In this document: piece by piece, positions 1 to 10,397 of the stretch | Numbering within the stretch: the first letter of the stretch is position 1 | Layout of the letters: each line of letters begins with the position of its first letter | NCBI GenBank assembly: GCA_020744425.1 | Contig: JAGMUV010000028.1 | Location: 372,001 to 436,000, forward strand | Length of the DNA: 64,000 bases | Direction of reading: 5' to 3' | DNA from: Dactylonectria macrodidyma | Taxonomy: Eukaryota > Ascomycota > Sordariomycetes > Hypocreales > Nectriaceae | Program-made: the position numbers and the translations under genes | Notes under the pieces: model-generated | Databases searched by the model: none | Seen by the model: only the letters and a program-made list of their open reading frames with translations | What the model was told of the DNA's origin: nothing

Positions 1-393
1 CCCGCGATTAAAGGGGACAAGTTGCGCTATCAGGTTGGTTATTATGCTTAGCGATCACAGCGTTCTGCAGGTAGATCCAACTTATCCAGGCAGAGGCAAG
101 TAATCTTTCTAAGAAACCTCAGTAACCAAACACTAATCGTCCTTCATAGCTCACCTTGCCTCTAGATCATCCTACGAGTGTAAGGGGCTGGCCCGTAGGT
201 AGGTGCGCTGAGGGACTAGCCGTGCATTGATCTATCAAAAGCTAAGGAGGAATGAATCCTCCTTCGTGGGCCCGATACGGGCCCGGCCCTAGATAGCTAC
301 GGAGGCGGTGAGACATAGCAGAATATGCACCCAGGCCCCAGCCTGTAACAACGAGTAAACATATCTTAACCTAATGACTATACAATTAGCTGG
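1..393. other. Non-coding, LTR-like debris
   Basis: No open frame resembles a gene. The stretch contains small palindromes: an AGGAGG...CCTCCT hairpin near 245-264 and a GGGCCC...GGGCCC hairpin near 268-283. Such palindromes are common in retrotransposon LTRs, but no paired LTR is visible, so the assignment stays open. Confidence 0.3.
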
Positions 394-539
394 ATGTACA
401 CTATAAGAACGGAGTACGTTACTATACGAGCATTTTTTAAGGAAGAATATAAAAGACCGGGAGCTATATCGCCTAATGATAATAATGCTTATACATTAGG
501 CAAAATAGGGGAGTATAATGTTATTATTACTATCTTACC
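394..539 (+). pseudogene. PNP_UDP (NLR-type N-terminal domain) relic
   Basis: The frame reads a fragment with the motifs SPNDNNAYTLGKIGEYNV and an upstream EYV..RAFF..E. These match the start of the nucleoside-phosphorylase-like domain that heads many fungal NACHT/ankyrin (NLR-type) receptors. That domain normally runs about 250-300 residues; here only about 50 survive. It stops exactly where a Fot1-like element is inserted at a TA. No continuation was found on the far side of the element, so the gene was already decayed or was rearranged afterwards. A second relic of the same domain class lies at 60326-60600. Identification rests on motif recognition only. Confidence 0.5.
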
Positions 540-541
540 TA

Positions 542-2400
542 ACGTACATGATAAGCGAGTGGGACAAACAAGCGAGCGTGACAAAAATTCTAACCTCTAA
601 GATTCAAACCTCAATAAAACCATAACAATGCCATTAATCAATTAAAACTAATCGCTATGCTCTTCCTCAGAGGTCTCAATTATAATCTGACAGGTTCTTG
701 CATTATGACCAGCCTTTCTACATGTTCCACAGCGCCTTTCCCTTGGCAGCGCTGACCTCCTTCGACCACCACTTCTCGACGATTCAGCCACTACCTGCGC
801 ATCAACGTCTCTCTGATCCATCTCATCCCTCCCCTCATCTAAAGTCATCTTCCCTCCTTTACGTAGGCGGGTTCTTTTCGCTCTGCGCCGCTTACTAAGA
901 CTCTCATTTGCCTATCAAAGGATCTAGTTTTCAGACTTTAATAATACTATCTGATGCATTATTGCTATCGTTCCCTTAGAAAATGACTTAAGAGCCTCAA
1001 GAATAGATGCTGGAGAGCTGCTCTGATGCCTTCTGATTCGTCTTTCCAGGTATTCAGTCTGAGAGCTAGCCTCAAGCACTGTCTTTGGGGTCTTCGAGAC
1101 CCAAGGTTTGGGGAGGCTGATCTCCTCCTCAATCGGTGTTAGAGTCCGTAGCTGTACATCAAGCTTCAATATGACATTTTCTGGGTTCAAGGGAATAATT
1201 CCGGCCCCTTTAAAACTTCCCTTAATATTACTCTTTGTTATAGCGGCTTTGTAGGCAGTGTAGAAGGCTGAGAAGAACTCGGTCTTCGAAACGTGAGTTA
1301 TAGAGCACCTGATAAATTGCTCAATTGCTCGACTATAAGCTATTTTAAGCGGCCTAAAGCACCCAACATCAAGAGGCTGAAGCAGGTGAGATAAATGAGG
1401 CGGCATACAAAGCGTAATAATGTGGTTCTCTTTATAATATTTCTTAAAGTCGACGGAGTAGTAACTTTCATGCCCATCGAGGATCAGAAGACGATAGCGA
1501 CCAGTTAATTGATTCTTTGTATACTGATTAAAGTGCTTAAGCCACTCAAGACCTGTTTCATTATCGGTCTAGCCATTTGGAGTTATTGCAATAGCCTAAT
1601 CGCCTAGGAGGCTGCTTTCCTAGTACCAGCTAGCGAGGTAATATTAGCCCGCAACCACAATAAACGGCTGGATCGCCCAGCCTTCTGCATTGATCGCCTA
1701 AATGACCGTAACCCATTCCCGGTTTCCAGGCTAGACTGATTTCGGGTTTCCACGCCTATCTGCGCCTATGACGACCATTCCGCTTGCGATTATGCCTATC
1801 ATAAAGCCAGTCTTATCAAAGTTATAAATATCAGCTAGGTCGATACTATATTTCGCGATTGTATTCTCCACGAGCCTAAACCAGTTGCGAATAATAGTCA
1901 GATCTTCGCATTTAGCTTTTTGATAGTCGTATTTACGAAAAAAACGCGTCTTAAGCTCTTAGTATCGCCTGACGAAGTTAGAAGCCCAGCGCTTGCCGAC
2001 AGGTGACGCATCGCGGTCGGCGAGCAGTCGATTAGCCATTTCTTCAACACCATGCAGTCGCGGGGGAAATCCTCGCGAATCCAGGTCGAGAATGAATTGA
2101 ACAATGATCTGTTCCTCGAGGTCGGTTAGTCGACGCGAAGTAGGGATAATATCGCCTCGAGAAGGTTTGCTATAATGTCGGTCATAGAGGGTACTAAGCG
2201 GGACTTTATATAATATTGCAGTAGGGTAGATGCGTAATTTTGGATCATTTTGTAGAGCCTGAAGGGCAAGGATGATATTTGCTTCTTTGCTTGACTGTGA
2301 CATATTTGGTGGTTGAGAAATGATTGATTGAATAAAAAGAAGGAGAGTTGAGGGATTTTTTCCGACTCGCTTGTATTTCTGACTCGCTTATCATGTACGT
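542..2400 (-). mobile_element. Fot1/pogo-like DNA transposon, copy 1
   Basis: The element is 1,859 bp and is bounded by inverted termini beginning ACGTACATGATAAGCGAGT. It is flanked by a TA at 540-541 and 2401-2402, as expected of Tc1/mariner-pogo insertions. The inner part of the termini carries short direct repeats of a GCGAGT..GAAA.ACAA unit, probable transposase-binding sites. It is closely related to copy 2 (40494-42356). The insertion interrupts a PNP_UDP-domain relic. The transposase is full length in outline but broken by stop codons. Confidence 0.85.
648..2303 (-). pseudogene. Fot1/pogo-like transposase, broken
   Basis: Starting at the ATG at 2303, the N terminus (MSQSSKEANIILALQALQ) is a psq/CENP-B-type helix-turn-helix region. 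It is followed by a CENP-B-like stretch ending near RWASNFVRRY. The DDE core is recognisable in pieces: a YNFDKTGF-type first Asp near 1810, an LLILDGHES-type second Asp near 1480, and the SHLLQPLDVGCF motif with the third acidic residue near 1380. The C terminus carries a CCHC zinc knuckle (CGTCRKAGHNARTC) at about 690-735. Several in-frame stops split the frame, most explained by CAG/CAA to TAG/TAA or TGG to TAG, so no functional protein is expected. Confidence 0.85.
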
Positions 2401-2586
2401 TATACAAAATTCACATTTTCAACCTTATAGAAAAAACTTAATAAAAACTGTACAAATAAATTTATTTCTAGAATTCGGGTTAGAACTGAATGAATTTTAA
2501 TATTTTCTCGGTCTTTTTACTTCGCGGCCGCTGCGGGTGCGTACGACAGGTAACTCTTCTGCCTCCGAATTTGAACTTCCATCCTC
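2401..2586. other. AT-rich junction between two transposons
   Basis: This short AT-rich stretch follows the right end of Fot1-like copy 1 and precedes the 3' end of another transposase. It contains a GC-rich motif (GCGGCCGCTGCGGGTGCG) at about 2523-2540 that may belong to the neighbouring element, but no inverted partner was found. Confidence 0.3.
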
Positions 2587-3222
2587 TTACATCCCTCCCA
2601 CCTCAGTCACACCCTCAACAGCCCCTATCTCTTCAATTGCCTGGTTTGGCTCGGAAGTAGTTTCATTAGCTACTATAGCCTCAGCTAATGTCATGAACTT
2701 CTTGTTAGGATTGGGTATTGCCTTCCTCTTCTTGCCTCTACTTAGCCGGCCGACTTCCTCCTCCAGACTGGTGACTCTTGCGCTTAGCGAGGCTATCTTT
2801 GACTTCTGGGCTTTAAACCCTTTCGATATCACAGAATACCGTCTTTTGGTTGAAGGACTCTTATTCTTTCCCAGATCTATGATATAACAGCTGGTTTTTA
2901 GCGTATTATCAGAGTCGAGTTGCCCGTCCCTGAGACCCTCTGATTTGGGCGTAGTTTCCTTCTTGTCTGGCTGAATCTCTGGATGTATAAGGGCTTTCCG
3001 TCGTGAAATTGGCCAATTTCCAGTCACTCTCCAGCCTGAGAGGATATTTTTCTGGGTTATACCCACTTCCCTGGCTTTGGTATAAGCCTTAATGAAGTTG
3101 ACCTTATCCACCGGTGTAGAACCAGTCAGGCTTGCCAGTTTTTGGAGTTCTTTGCGATAGCCAGCCTTGGAGGCATTGAAAACACCATTATCCAGTGGCT
3201 GTAGGCCATGAGATCAATGTGC
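2587..3222 (-). pseudogene. Pogo-type transposase C-terminal part (second family)
   Basis: The minus strand reads SHGLQPLDNGVFNASKAGYR, then KVNFIKAYTKAREVGITQKN and the ILSGWRVTGNWP motif. This is the standard C-terminal third of pogo/Tan-type DDE transposases, including the LQPLD motif that holds the last catalytic acid. It is followed by a Lys-rich coiled-coil-like tail (SLSARVTSLEEEVGRLSRGKKRK) and a stop at 2587. The N-terminal two thirds, with the helix-turn-helix and the first two acids, are missing. Sequence similarity stops near 3222, close to where the amine oxidase fragment starts. It differs clearly from the Fot1-like copies elsewhere in the window. Confidence 0.8.
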
Positions 3223-3384
3223 CCGTAGCATATCCCTTGAGGCAGTGCGGATCAGCCTTGTTAGATTCCTTTACGGTCGATCGCTTGCCGCCACAGGTTA
3301 CACACCGGCAAACTCCGGAAGGTTTTATGATACCTCTATATGACGTGCGTATTAGGTATAAATATGGCGTTCCTTTCCGGTTTC

Positions 3385-4082
3385 CTGGTCCCACCCGTGA
3401 ACCTGGCGTAATGGCCGCCTATCATCAGCATCTGTTCTCGGTCCGCATCGATCCCGCCATTGATGGACATGACAACACCTTATACTACGAGGACAGCGTC
3501 CCGATGCCTGTTGACAAGGAACTCAATCCCTTTGGCATGGGCTACACCTCCAAACAGACTTTTCTCAGCAAAGCCGGGTTTGCAGACCTGAGCGTGGAAA
3601 AGCACCGCGTCTTCAAGATCCGCAACGACAGCAAGGGGAACGAAGTGTCTCTGAAGCCCGTTGCATACAAACTGCATTCCGTCCCCAGCCAAATGCTGCT
3701 CATGAGCCAAGACTCCTTTGCGCGCAAGCGTGCAGCCTTTGCCGAGCACGCCATGTGGGTTACTAAATACCAAGACGACGAGCTATACGCGGCCGGCGAG
3801 TTTACCAATCAGAGCCGGGTCGACACGGGTTTGGGTGAATGGGCTGCCCGCGACGACGACGTCGAGAACATGGATATTGACGTGTGGCACACGTTTGGGC
3901 TCACGCATAACCCCAGGCCCGAAGACTTTCCAGTGATGCCGTGTGAGAGGATCAGGTTCATGTTGAAGCCCGATGGATTCTTTACCAAGAACCCGGCCGT
4001 GGACGTGCCTCCTAGCACACAGTGTTTCAACCAGTCGACTCTTGACGAGGAGTCTTGCTGTAGCGACAAGTCGAAGCTTTAA
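3385..4082 (+). pseudogene. Copper amine oxidase, C-terminal fragment
   Basis: From PGVMAAYHQHLFSVRIDPAI onward the frame is the C-terminal catalytic domain of a copper amine oxidase, which oxidises primary amines to aldehydes with release of ammonia and peroxide. Two copper ligands are in YHQHLF, and the third is in the FGLTHNPRPEDFPVMP motif. About 230 residues remain of the usual 650-700. The upstream part with the tyrosine that becomes the TPQ cofactor is absent, so the fragment cannot be an active oxidase. The open frame continues upstream to 3195 through unrelated sequence next to a transposase tail. The remaining frame is undamaged to its stop at 4080-4082, which suggests the truncation is fairly recent. 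Confidence 0.85.
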
Positions 4083-4299
4083 AACAAGCCAGTGGGTTGA
4101 TGTCAGCTAGTTATTAAGAAAACTCGTTGATAGACGAGACTCTTCTATATTTCCCAGAGGGTCAGACCTGATTCTTAGTTCAAGTAACAAAGTGTGTAAA
4201 TTTGAAGGAGTGTCTGAATCTAAATTGCACCAACGTTTATCAATGAAAGGGAATGCGAGCTGGCAGGCGCATTTGCCAACCAAGTCCATCAAACATGTG
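4083..4299. other. Convergent intergenic spacer
   Basis: This spacer lies between the 3' ends of the amine oxidase fragment (plus strand) and the 565-aa gene (minus strand). No feature was recognised. Confidence 0.3.
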
Positions 4300-5997
4300 C
4301 TAATTCCAGAACCGGTGGTTCTGCGGAAACCACTGCATGAACGGCTGTTGAGAATTATAGGCTACAATGACGACAAAGTCCACGGCCGCCTTCAAGATGC
4401 GAACCCTGGCCATGGCGCAATGGATGCACTCGCGCATCAAGTAGCTCACGCCGCCGTGAACGTGCACGAAGCACATTGCTTCCTCGGGCCTCGAGTCTTG
4501 CAGCACGACGGGGATCAGTCCGGCCCTCTGCGCATCGAGGAGGTCGGCCCCGTTCCTCACCACGCGGGCGCCGACGGGGACGAAAGACACGTTGATGGTG
4601 ATCTTCTCGATGTTTTTGAAGGGAATCAAGGGATCGTCGTCGCCGTCGAAGCCGTCGAAGACGACGGCGGACTCGGACATGTACCGGTAAATGGCGACGC
4701 TGGGATGCCGCCTCCACGGGGTCGTCGTCCATCCCTCGGGTAGCAGGTGGTCGCAGCGGGTGGCGGCGTAGACCAGCGCCCACTTGGCGTCCCCCATTGC
4801 GTACTGCTTGCCCTTTCGCATCATCAGGGCCAGCAGTTGCGGGTCTGTGACGATGAAATCGACCTTGCTGAGCGTCTGCCGCCCCTTCACGATAGGCCAG
4901 CGGTAGTAATCGATGAGGGGCCGGTCGGGACAAGAGCGGTTGTAGGCTGCCAGGCTGGTAATGCCCTGGACGCCGGGACCGAGGTGGTTGCCGAGCTCGA
5001 CGACGCCGAAGTACAGCTTCGATTTGCACGATGCAGCAAGCGACCACTTGCATGAGGTGAAAGTGGTCCACTGGAGCCCAGTCTGAATGGCGATTTTGTT
5101 GAACCTTGGGTCGGTCAACAGGTCGAATGGGACGCGGGCTGACGCCTTCAAATCCCCCTTGTCCGCCGACCAGCTCCGGTTGTGATAGCACCAAGCGATT
5201 GGGTAAATGGCCCTCGAGCTTTGCGGCCCGTCGTTGGCACGGCGAGCGTCTTGGAACAAGACTTTTCGGGGAACTCCCATGGTGCACTTGAGGCATACAT
5301 TGGGCATATAGCAGTGCTCTATGGATGCGTTGTTGTGCACATGCCAAATCCGCACGCCGCTCACCAGGTCGACACTCTTCGCACACCCGCCAATGGGCAT
5401 CGCCTGGCCGCGTTTGACACACTGGACGATGTAGGCAAAGGCGGCGTAGTTGAGGTAGAAGCCGAAAGTGTCGTCGTCGAAGCAGTGGGAGAGGAATGCC
5501 ATGACGCTCACCACGGCCGTCTGCCCCGGTATGTGCAAGTCCAACTTCACGGCCGGATACCACCGCAAGAAGAGGTCCATATCGTATGGCTTTGGGCCGC
5601 TGCCACCGTTGACGCCGACTATGTTGCGCAAATCCCAGACGACGTGACTCTTCCCCGTCCCCAGCTCTGAAAATGATACCTTGTAGTCCTCGGCTCCATA
5701 CGCGGTGCCTGCCATAGCGCCAAAGTAGTGGTGCTGCAAACCGGAAATGACGTTGACGCACTGGGTAGACCCATCCTCGAGAAGCTTCAGAAGCGACATG
5801 GCTATCTGCCTGGCTCGAATTTGATAGGCGCTCTCGCTTTGTACCTTTTCCGTGTCGTTGGTTTCGCAGAGCACTGTCTGCTGCCACCTATGCGACTCTG
5901 GTCGCAGCACAGCGATGACGGGAAGCCATTCTGTAAGTTGTAGGGGGGGTAGGGGGTTTAGATAGCCCGACTCTGATTGGCAATCCTGGGAAGACAT
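4300..5997 (-). CDS. Uncharacterised 565-aa protein
   Basis: This single uninterrupted frame starts at the ATG at 5997 (MSSQDCQSESGYLNPLPPL); a longer frame to 6099 exists only with a GTG start. Codon use is GC-rich and coding-like throughout and no stop codons intrude. No signal peptide or strong membrane segment is evident. Visible traits are a Gly/Ser-rich NGGSGPKPYDMDLFLRWYP segment around residue 130, a Cys/His-containing region (ASIEHCYMPNVCLKCTMG) near 245, and acidic FDGFDGDDDPLIPF near 455. I do not recognise a known domain or enzyme motif. It is convergent with the amine oxidase fragment and divergent from the membrane-protein gene at 7067. Function unknown; an intron near the 5' end cannot be excluded. 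Confidence 0.65.
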   Translation of the reverse strand: MSSQDCQSESGYLNPLPPLQLTEWLPVIAVLRPESHRWQQTVLCETNDTEKVQSESAYQIRARQIAMSLLKLLEDGSTQCVNVISGLQHHYFGAMAGTAYGAEDYKVSFSELGTGKSHVVWDLRNIVGVNGGSGPKPYDMDLFLRWYPAVKLDLHIPGQTAVVSVMAFLSHCFDDDTFGFYLNYAAFAYIVQCVKRGQAMPIGGCAKSVDLVSGVRIWHVHNNASIEHCYMPNVCLKCTMGVPRKVLFQDARRANDGPQSSRAIYPIAWCYHNRSWSADKGDLKASARVPFDLLTDPRFNKIAIQTGLQWTTFTSCKWSLAASCKSKLYFGVVELGNHLGPGVQGITSLAAYNRSCPDRPLIDYYRWPIVKGRQTLSKVDFIVTDPQLLALMMRKGKQYAMGDAKWALVYAATRCDHLLPEGWTTTPWRRHPSVAIYRYMSESAVVFDGFDGDDDPLIPFKNIEKITINVSFVPVGARVVRNGADLLDAQRAGLIPVVLQDSRPEEAMCFVHVHGGVSYLMRECIHCAMARVRILKAAVDFVVIVAYNSQQPFMQWFPQNHRFWN

Positions 5998-7066
5998 CGA
6001 GCTGTGGTTCTTGTCTTTTCTTGCAGCCCTGAGAGACGGTTTGTTGGAAGTTTCGATTTCCACCAGGGGCTGCTTGTGGAACCAAGGAGAGTCTGGCACA
6101 AATTTGCATCCAGGGGCTGTTATGAACTTATCTATACCTGCCTTAAGCTAGGGAAACCATGTTGCCTTCGGAGGGCCCTGCGCTCGTTTGTCCCAAGCCA
6201 GAATGGCTAGTTCTGGAGGGTCGCAGGTTTTGTGGCTGTCGCTAATACGCATTCGAATGCAAGTGTGCCATTTCTTAAACGCCAGCCTGCCATTGATTTT
6301 TCAGCTTGCGGCTGAAGCAGCAGGGGTCGTGAAAAAAAAAAAAGAAAAGAAAGAAAAAGTAAAATGAGCAGCGCCTGCTGTCCTCGGTGGGCAAAAGGGT
6401 CTGCTTATACCGCTACGCACCCCATGGTAATCGATAGTAAATAAAGTCTTGTGGTGTCGGTACCAAGGACTTTACCACTTCTCTACTCCTTGAACTTGCA
6501 GGGCGAGACCCCATCACTAGTTGTCGATACGTCGGCCTGTCTACCAGGAAAAGTATATTGGCAATACTACGACGTGGCGCTCAGGCGTTCGATAGTGTCG
6601 AATTCGTAGCCTCTAGTCGCTTGCCACGTTGAACACATTTAGGCGAGTCCGCCTGGCTGTATGTAGTACTCTCCTACTCATACATCATTTGTTGGGTTAT
6701 ATACTGGATAATTCAAAGCTGTAATAATAAGCGGGGTACCCTAAACTTTTGACCAGAATGGCGCAGCTGGTGAATTCAACATCATTCTAACTATCGACGC
6801 CTCCACGCTAACAGCGCCAATGCCTATCCTAAATCGGCGGTGGAAGAGTCTAGGTGTGCGTCGTGGGCTGCACTCCCGTCACAGCCTTGCCTAGCACTTT
6901 GCTAGTCATTCGGCAATTGACGTCCCAGACTTGAAATAGGAGAGGGCGCCCACTCCCCTCGTCCTGTTGTCTCGTTTCTTTGAGCCCTGTTGCCAATAAT
7001 CTGCCTTTCAACTTTATCCTCCGTAAGCTATTCCAACATTTCTCTCATTTTTCACAAGCTGCGAAA
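5998..7066. promoter_or_regulatory. Divergent intergenic region
   Basis: About 1.07 kb separates two genes transcribed away from each other, so it should hold both promoters. An A-rich run lies at about 6331-6358 and pyrimidine-rich stretches precede the ATG at 7067. No certain TATA box or binding site could be assigned. Confidence 0.4.
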
Positions 7067-8218
7067 ATGGACCCCAATTCGCCTTGGGCAAACCTAACCT
7101 CCAACCTGACCTGCGGTACCTTCTGTTCCTTTGTGCCGGAGCCAACCGTCCGGGGCACGGCAGGAATTTTGTGGTCGATCCTCATACCCATGCTGTCTGC
7201 AGCATTCGGAACTGTATACATGAGGGCTTCCCTGGTATGGTGGCGTCGCGTTCTTGACTTCCTCCTGCGAGTCTTCTTCCCCGAGATTAGTCTTTTCAAG
7301 ATTACCAAGGAGGAGATTCTCCGCTCAAGCATCCTGAGAGACCTACACGGAGCCGGCCTCGAGTGCGTGACGAATCAGCAACTCATGTCGATCCAACAAG
7401 GGAAACTGTTTGTGCCTAGGTCACTTCCTTCGTTCAACATGTCCGCCGACAAAGTGGGCTACCTCTCTCCCAATATTCACATCGAGTGGCTCTCAGAAAA
7501 TCCCACGGATTCCGAATCTAGGGGAGTGGATATTGGCGACGTTGACGCCTATAAACACCTCCTGACTCACCTTCCTACTGGCCATGGAACTTGGCGAGGA
7601 ATTGGATATCCAGATCTTGGAACTATGCTGCTCACCATGCAGCTGATTTGGCTAATGGCCATGATTGTTCTGCGAATCACGAGCGGCTTCTTGGTGTCAA
7701 TGCTTGAGCTATACTGCCTTTTCTCCCTGACTGCGTTTATCGCCGAGCGCTGCATCACGAAGATGAACATACCAGCATGGAGTCAGCCGGTCCTCGTGTC
7801 TGGGCCGCAAATAATGTTCGAACCGGGAGCGGTCGCCGCCGCCCCATACATACCCACAACCTGGAAGCAAGTATTGCTAGTACTTCCTTGCCTCCAGTTC
7901 ATCGGGTGGCCAATCTTCATGATGGTGTATGGTATTAAAGCCTTTCCTGACGATGTGGGTGTTAGATTTACCCCAACGGTTTGCATGGCAGCCGGAGGTG
8001 TGTATTTGTCCGCTGGTATCTGGTTGTGTATCGGCTGCTTGTTCCTCGAATCGAAGTGGTTTGGCTGGTGTAGATATATCTGCTGGACCATTGCTGCGGG
8101 GGGAACTTGCTTGAGTAAGCTTTTAGCTTTTGGTTTGGGTACCTACCAGGTCGTTTGGGGGGAGCCTGGGATTTTCTTGACGCCGCAGAACCGTTGGACG
8201 ATCCCTCACATTAGTTGA
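7067..8218 (+). CDS. Fungal multi-pass membrane protein, 383 aa
   Basis: The frame opens upstream with a TTG codon, but the first ATG is at 7067 in a good context (AAAATGG) and gives MDPNSPWANLTSNLTCGTFC. The N terminus resembles fungal hypothetical membrane proteins with a C.SFVPEP..RGT..ILWS signature (residues 17-38). At least five or six hydrophobic segments are visible: GILWSILIPMLSAAFGTVYM, a pair around residues 185-225, VLLVLPCLQFIGWPIFMMV, VYLSAGIWLCIGCLF and ICWTIAAGGTCLSKLLAFGL. A soluble loop of about 100 residues separates the first and second groups. No catalytic motif is visible and the role is unknown. The single exon is undamaged. Confidence 0.75.
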   Translation: MDPNSPWANLTSNLTCGTFCSFVPEPTVRGTAGILWSILIPMLSAAFGTVYMRASLVWWRRVLDFLLRVFFPEISLFKITKEEILRSSILRDLHGAGLECVTNQQLMSIQQGKLFVPRSLPSFNMSADKVGYLSPNIHIEWLSENPTDSESRGVDIGDVDAYKHLLTHLPTGHGTWRGIGYPDLGTMLLTMQLIWLMAMIVLRITSGFLVSMLELYCLFSLTAFIAERCITKMNIPAWSQPVLVSGPQIMFEPGAVAAAPYIPTTWKQVLLVLPCLQFIGWPIFMMVYGIKAFPDDVGVRFTPTVCMAAGGVYLSAGIWLCIGCLFLESKWFGWCRYICWTIAAGGTCLSKLLAFGLGTYQVVWGEPGIFLTPQNRWTIPHIS

Positions 8219-8796
8219 TAAATCTAAAGAGGAATTTATGAGGCCTAAGTCAGCACGGTGTTTTAGTTAAAAACTTGAACTCCATCGACAAAGGAGCCCG
8301 TCTTCCATGGTGTAGGTAGCGAGTCTCTAAAGGGCTCTTTCTTTCAAACGCTTTACTGCTAAATACATTAGATTCATCGCCACAGGTGAAAGGGCTTTCG
8401 TACCTGTTTGTCGCTCTTCACCTCCTCTCCGCCTCTTTCTTGTGTCCGGTGCTTCGTCGGAGGGATCCGCGTCTTCTGTTTGCCGAGTACCAGGAGGAAT
8501 CTTAAAATACTTCAAACACTCGTGAAGTTGCCAAGGCAATCGAGCCGTAACCGACCTAAGAAAAGGACCATGCCCAAGTCCGTGAGCAGCTTACCCAGGT
8601 TTGCAGTGAGCTGGAACAAACCCGGCTACAGTTGGATATCATGAACACTGCTCATGCAGCACGATGCTGAAGCACCCGTATAACCCGATCTGGACGTGAC
8701 GACATCTCTTAGCCGGTACCTTTCCAATATTCAGATCCCGCCCGTAGCATTTGTCGACCCTAGTCGTTCTTTCCCCGTCGTAAGCCCGAGATCGAG
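8219..8796. other. Degenerate sequence, no clear gene
   Basis: Short frames occur on both strands, for example a Lys/Arg-rich 70-codon frame at 8327-8539 on the minus strand. None has a recognisable motif or convincing borders. Confidence 0.3.
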
Positions 8797-9240
8797 ATGT
8801 CGTATTCATCCAGGAATACTGAGGTGGAAGATTCTTTGGAAGACGGCGATACACCGGACGCTGAGATGACAGATGTTGGCATCGATCAACCTGATCGAAA
8901 TGGACTGGAGGAACCTTCTGCTGGTCAGGTAGACGTATATTCCATGAGCGATGTTACTGAATGAGCAAGTGCGCGCCGCAGGGAATTCGGACTTGCAGAG
9001 GCTGCTGAAGCGAATCCGACTGGGTGTGCAGGACCGCACTGACTTGGACCTTCTCAACTTGAGGTCCTGTCGGGAGAGAAGTGGGGCTTTAACAAAACTG
9101 GATGTTTGACTAAAACTGGATGTTTGACTAAAACTGGACATTTGACTAATGTGCTTAGAGCACGAAGCAACGCTCTAGCGGCCTCGTCATTCCGGTCCCT
9201 ATGCGCCGCGAACTTCAGCTTCACAGGGTTGTTGATGTCA
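8797..9240 (+). pseudogene. Possible helicase-like gene relic
   Basis: From the ATG at 8797 a short acidic frame (MSYSSRNTEVEDSLEDGDTP) runs to a stop at 8963. Downstream, in broken frames, NSDLQRLLKRIRLGVQDRTD and LDLLNLRSC at 8980-9070 resemble the short region after the conserved motifs of fungal PIF1-like helicases (L..LL.R.R.G...D...L). The end is disturbed by a small tandem repeat at 9094-9153. Identification is weak. Confidence 0.25.
9094..9153 (+). repeat. Three-copy 19-20 bp tandem repeat
   Basis: Three near-identical units of AAAACTGGATGTTTGACT follow each other (the third reads ACTGGACATTTGACT). They introduce stop codons in the helicase-like frame upstream, so they probably arose after the gene lost function. 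Confidence 0.8.
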
Positions 9241-9253
9241 TTAGGATTTAGGG

Positions 9254-9284
9254 TAAACTTGTTGTTGTTGTTGTTGTTGTTGTA
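9254..9284 (+). repeat. (TTG)n microsatellite
   Basis: About ten uninterrupted TTG units are followed by TATTATTA. Simple-sequence expansion in non-coding DNA. Confidence 0.9.
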
Positions 9285-10397
9285 TTATTATCGTCATGAA
9301 GATATCTACTAGAGATGTCTACAGAATCCCCTAGGGGCAAGATGACGTGCTAGGCTGGTGTCAACAGCTAAAGAAACCTAAGTACAGTAACCCGGGGCCG
9401 GAGCTACAGACCAAGCTGGTCCGTAGCTCGGACCTACAGTCCGCATAAGCTAAGATTGTAATCCTTCTTCCTCTTCCATCTAGCAATTAAGCAGCCCTAT
9501 TTGACCTATTATTTCGAGCCCGATATCCGTCAGCGGATTATCAGGGCGGGTGTCAGCATACCCATATTTATTAACCAGCTTGGAATTCTCCAGTATTCCT
9601 ATTCCTGCCTGCCGGCATTCAAAACCTCCAGAAATCGAGATCCGTATGATAGGAATAACTGCAGATGGGAAAACCTCGCGGGAGCTCGAAGAGGGAAAAA
9701 CCACTGCAGCTAGCATCCATTGATCAGGGCCATCAAGCCAGAACCCTGATGCCTATAAGTAGTCCGATTCTGTGACCTCTTATAGACCTGGATTAACAGC
9801 CAAGATCCGTAGATCAAGGCATCTAAGACCCGGGGGTCATAGTAGCCAAGGCCCGGAGGCCGAGGCAGGTGCTAAGACGCGGTGGCCTTATGACCTAAGG
9901 GCCGAGACGCAGAGGTCAGGGCAAAGGTCGAAGCCAGAAGGCTATGGCCGAAGCCTAAGCCTACCTAGATTGAAGCTGGTGTCGTGATTGCTGTTGGCTG
10001 CGATAGCTATACCTGCTGCGAGGTCTGAACCAGCATTACAGCATGTATAAGAACCACAGCGGTGTCGTTGGCCCCCGCAAGCCGTGATGTGACCCTGCTG
10101 CTATCTTAGCTGCCCAGCTAGTCAGGGCAGCAGGCTTCGATCATGGCCGGAGCCCTTGGGCTGTGGCCGTGGCTGCTGCGTAAAGGAAGTAATCCTCAAT
10201 CCTCCTTTATTGCGGTGTTAGTACCCAAAGGGCACCAGCTGCTACAGCAGCCAAGTTTGGTGGGCCTGCAAAATTTTCCACACTGGTGCTAACAGCCGCT
10301 AGTCAGGAAGAATTTTTACAGGAGAGAGTTGATTGGCAAAATGAGAGCTTTACGTCTGACTTGTACGCCCCCCGGGGGATGTAATCAGCAACGTTGA
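9285..10397. other. Gene-free, repeat-like DNA
   Basis: About 1.1 kb carries no convincing gene. The segment 9780-9980 has unusual AAGGCC/GGCCGAGGC-type motifs repeated in degenerate form (AGGCCCGGAGGCCGAGGCAG and relatives). Segment 10040-10310 has features reminiscent of an LTR (short palindromes, CTGGTGCTAACAG near its end, with a similar CTGGTGTCAACAG near 9356). No coding region of a retroelement was found nearby. Confidence 0.3.

Noticed and set aside
4355..5887. 510-codon Arg-rich frame overlapping the 565-aa minus-strand gene
   Set aside because: It is a GC-rich shadow frame with extreme Arg content; the other frame has balanced composition and a better start.
10040..10310. Solo LTR of a retrotransposon
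   Set aside because: LTR-like motifs are present, but no matching second LTR, primer-binding site or clear target duplication was found.
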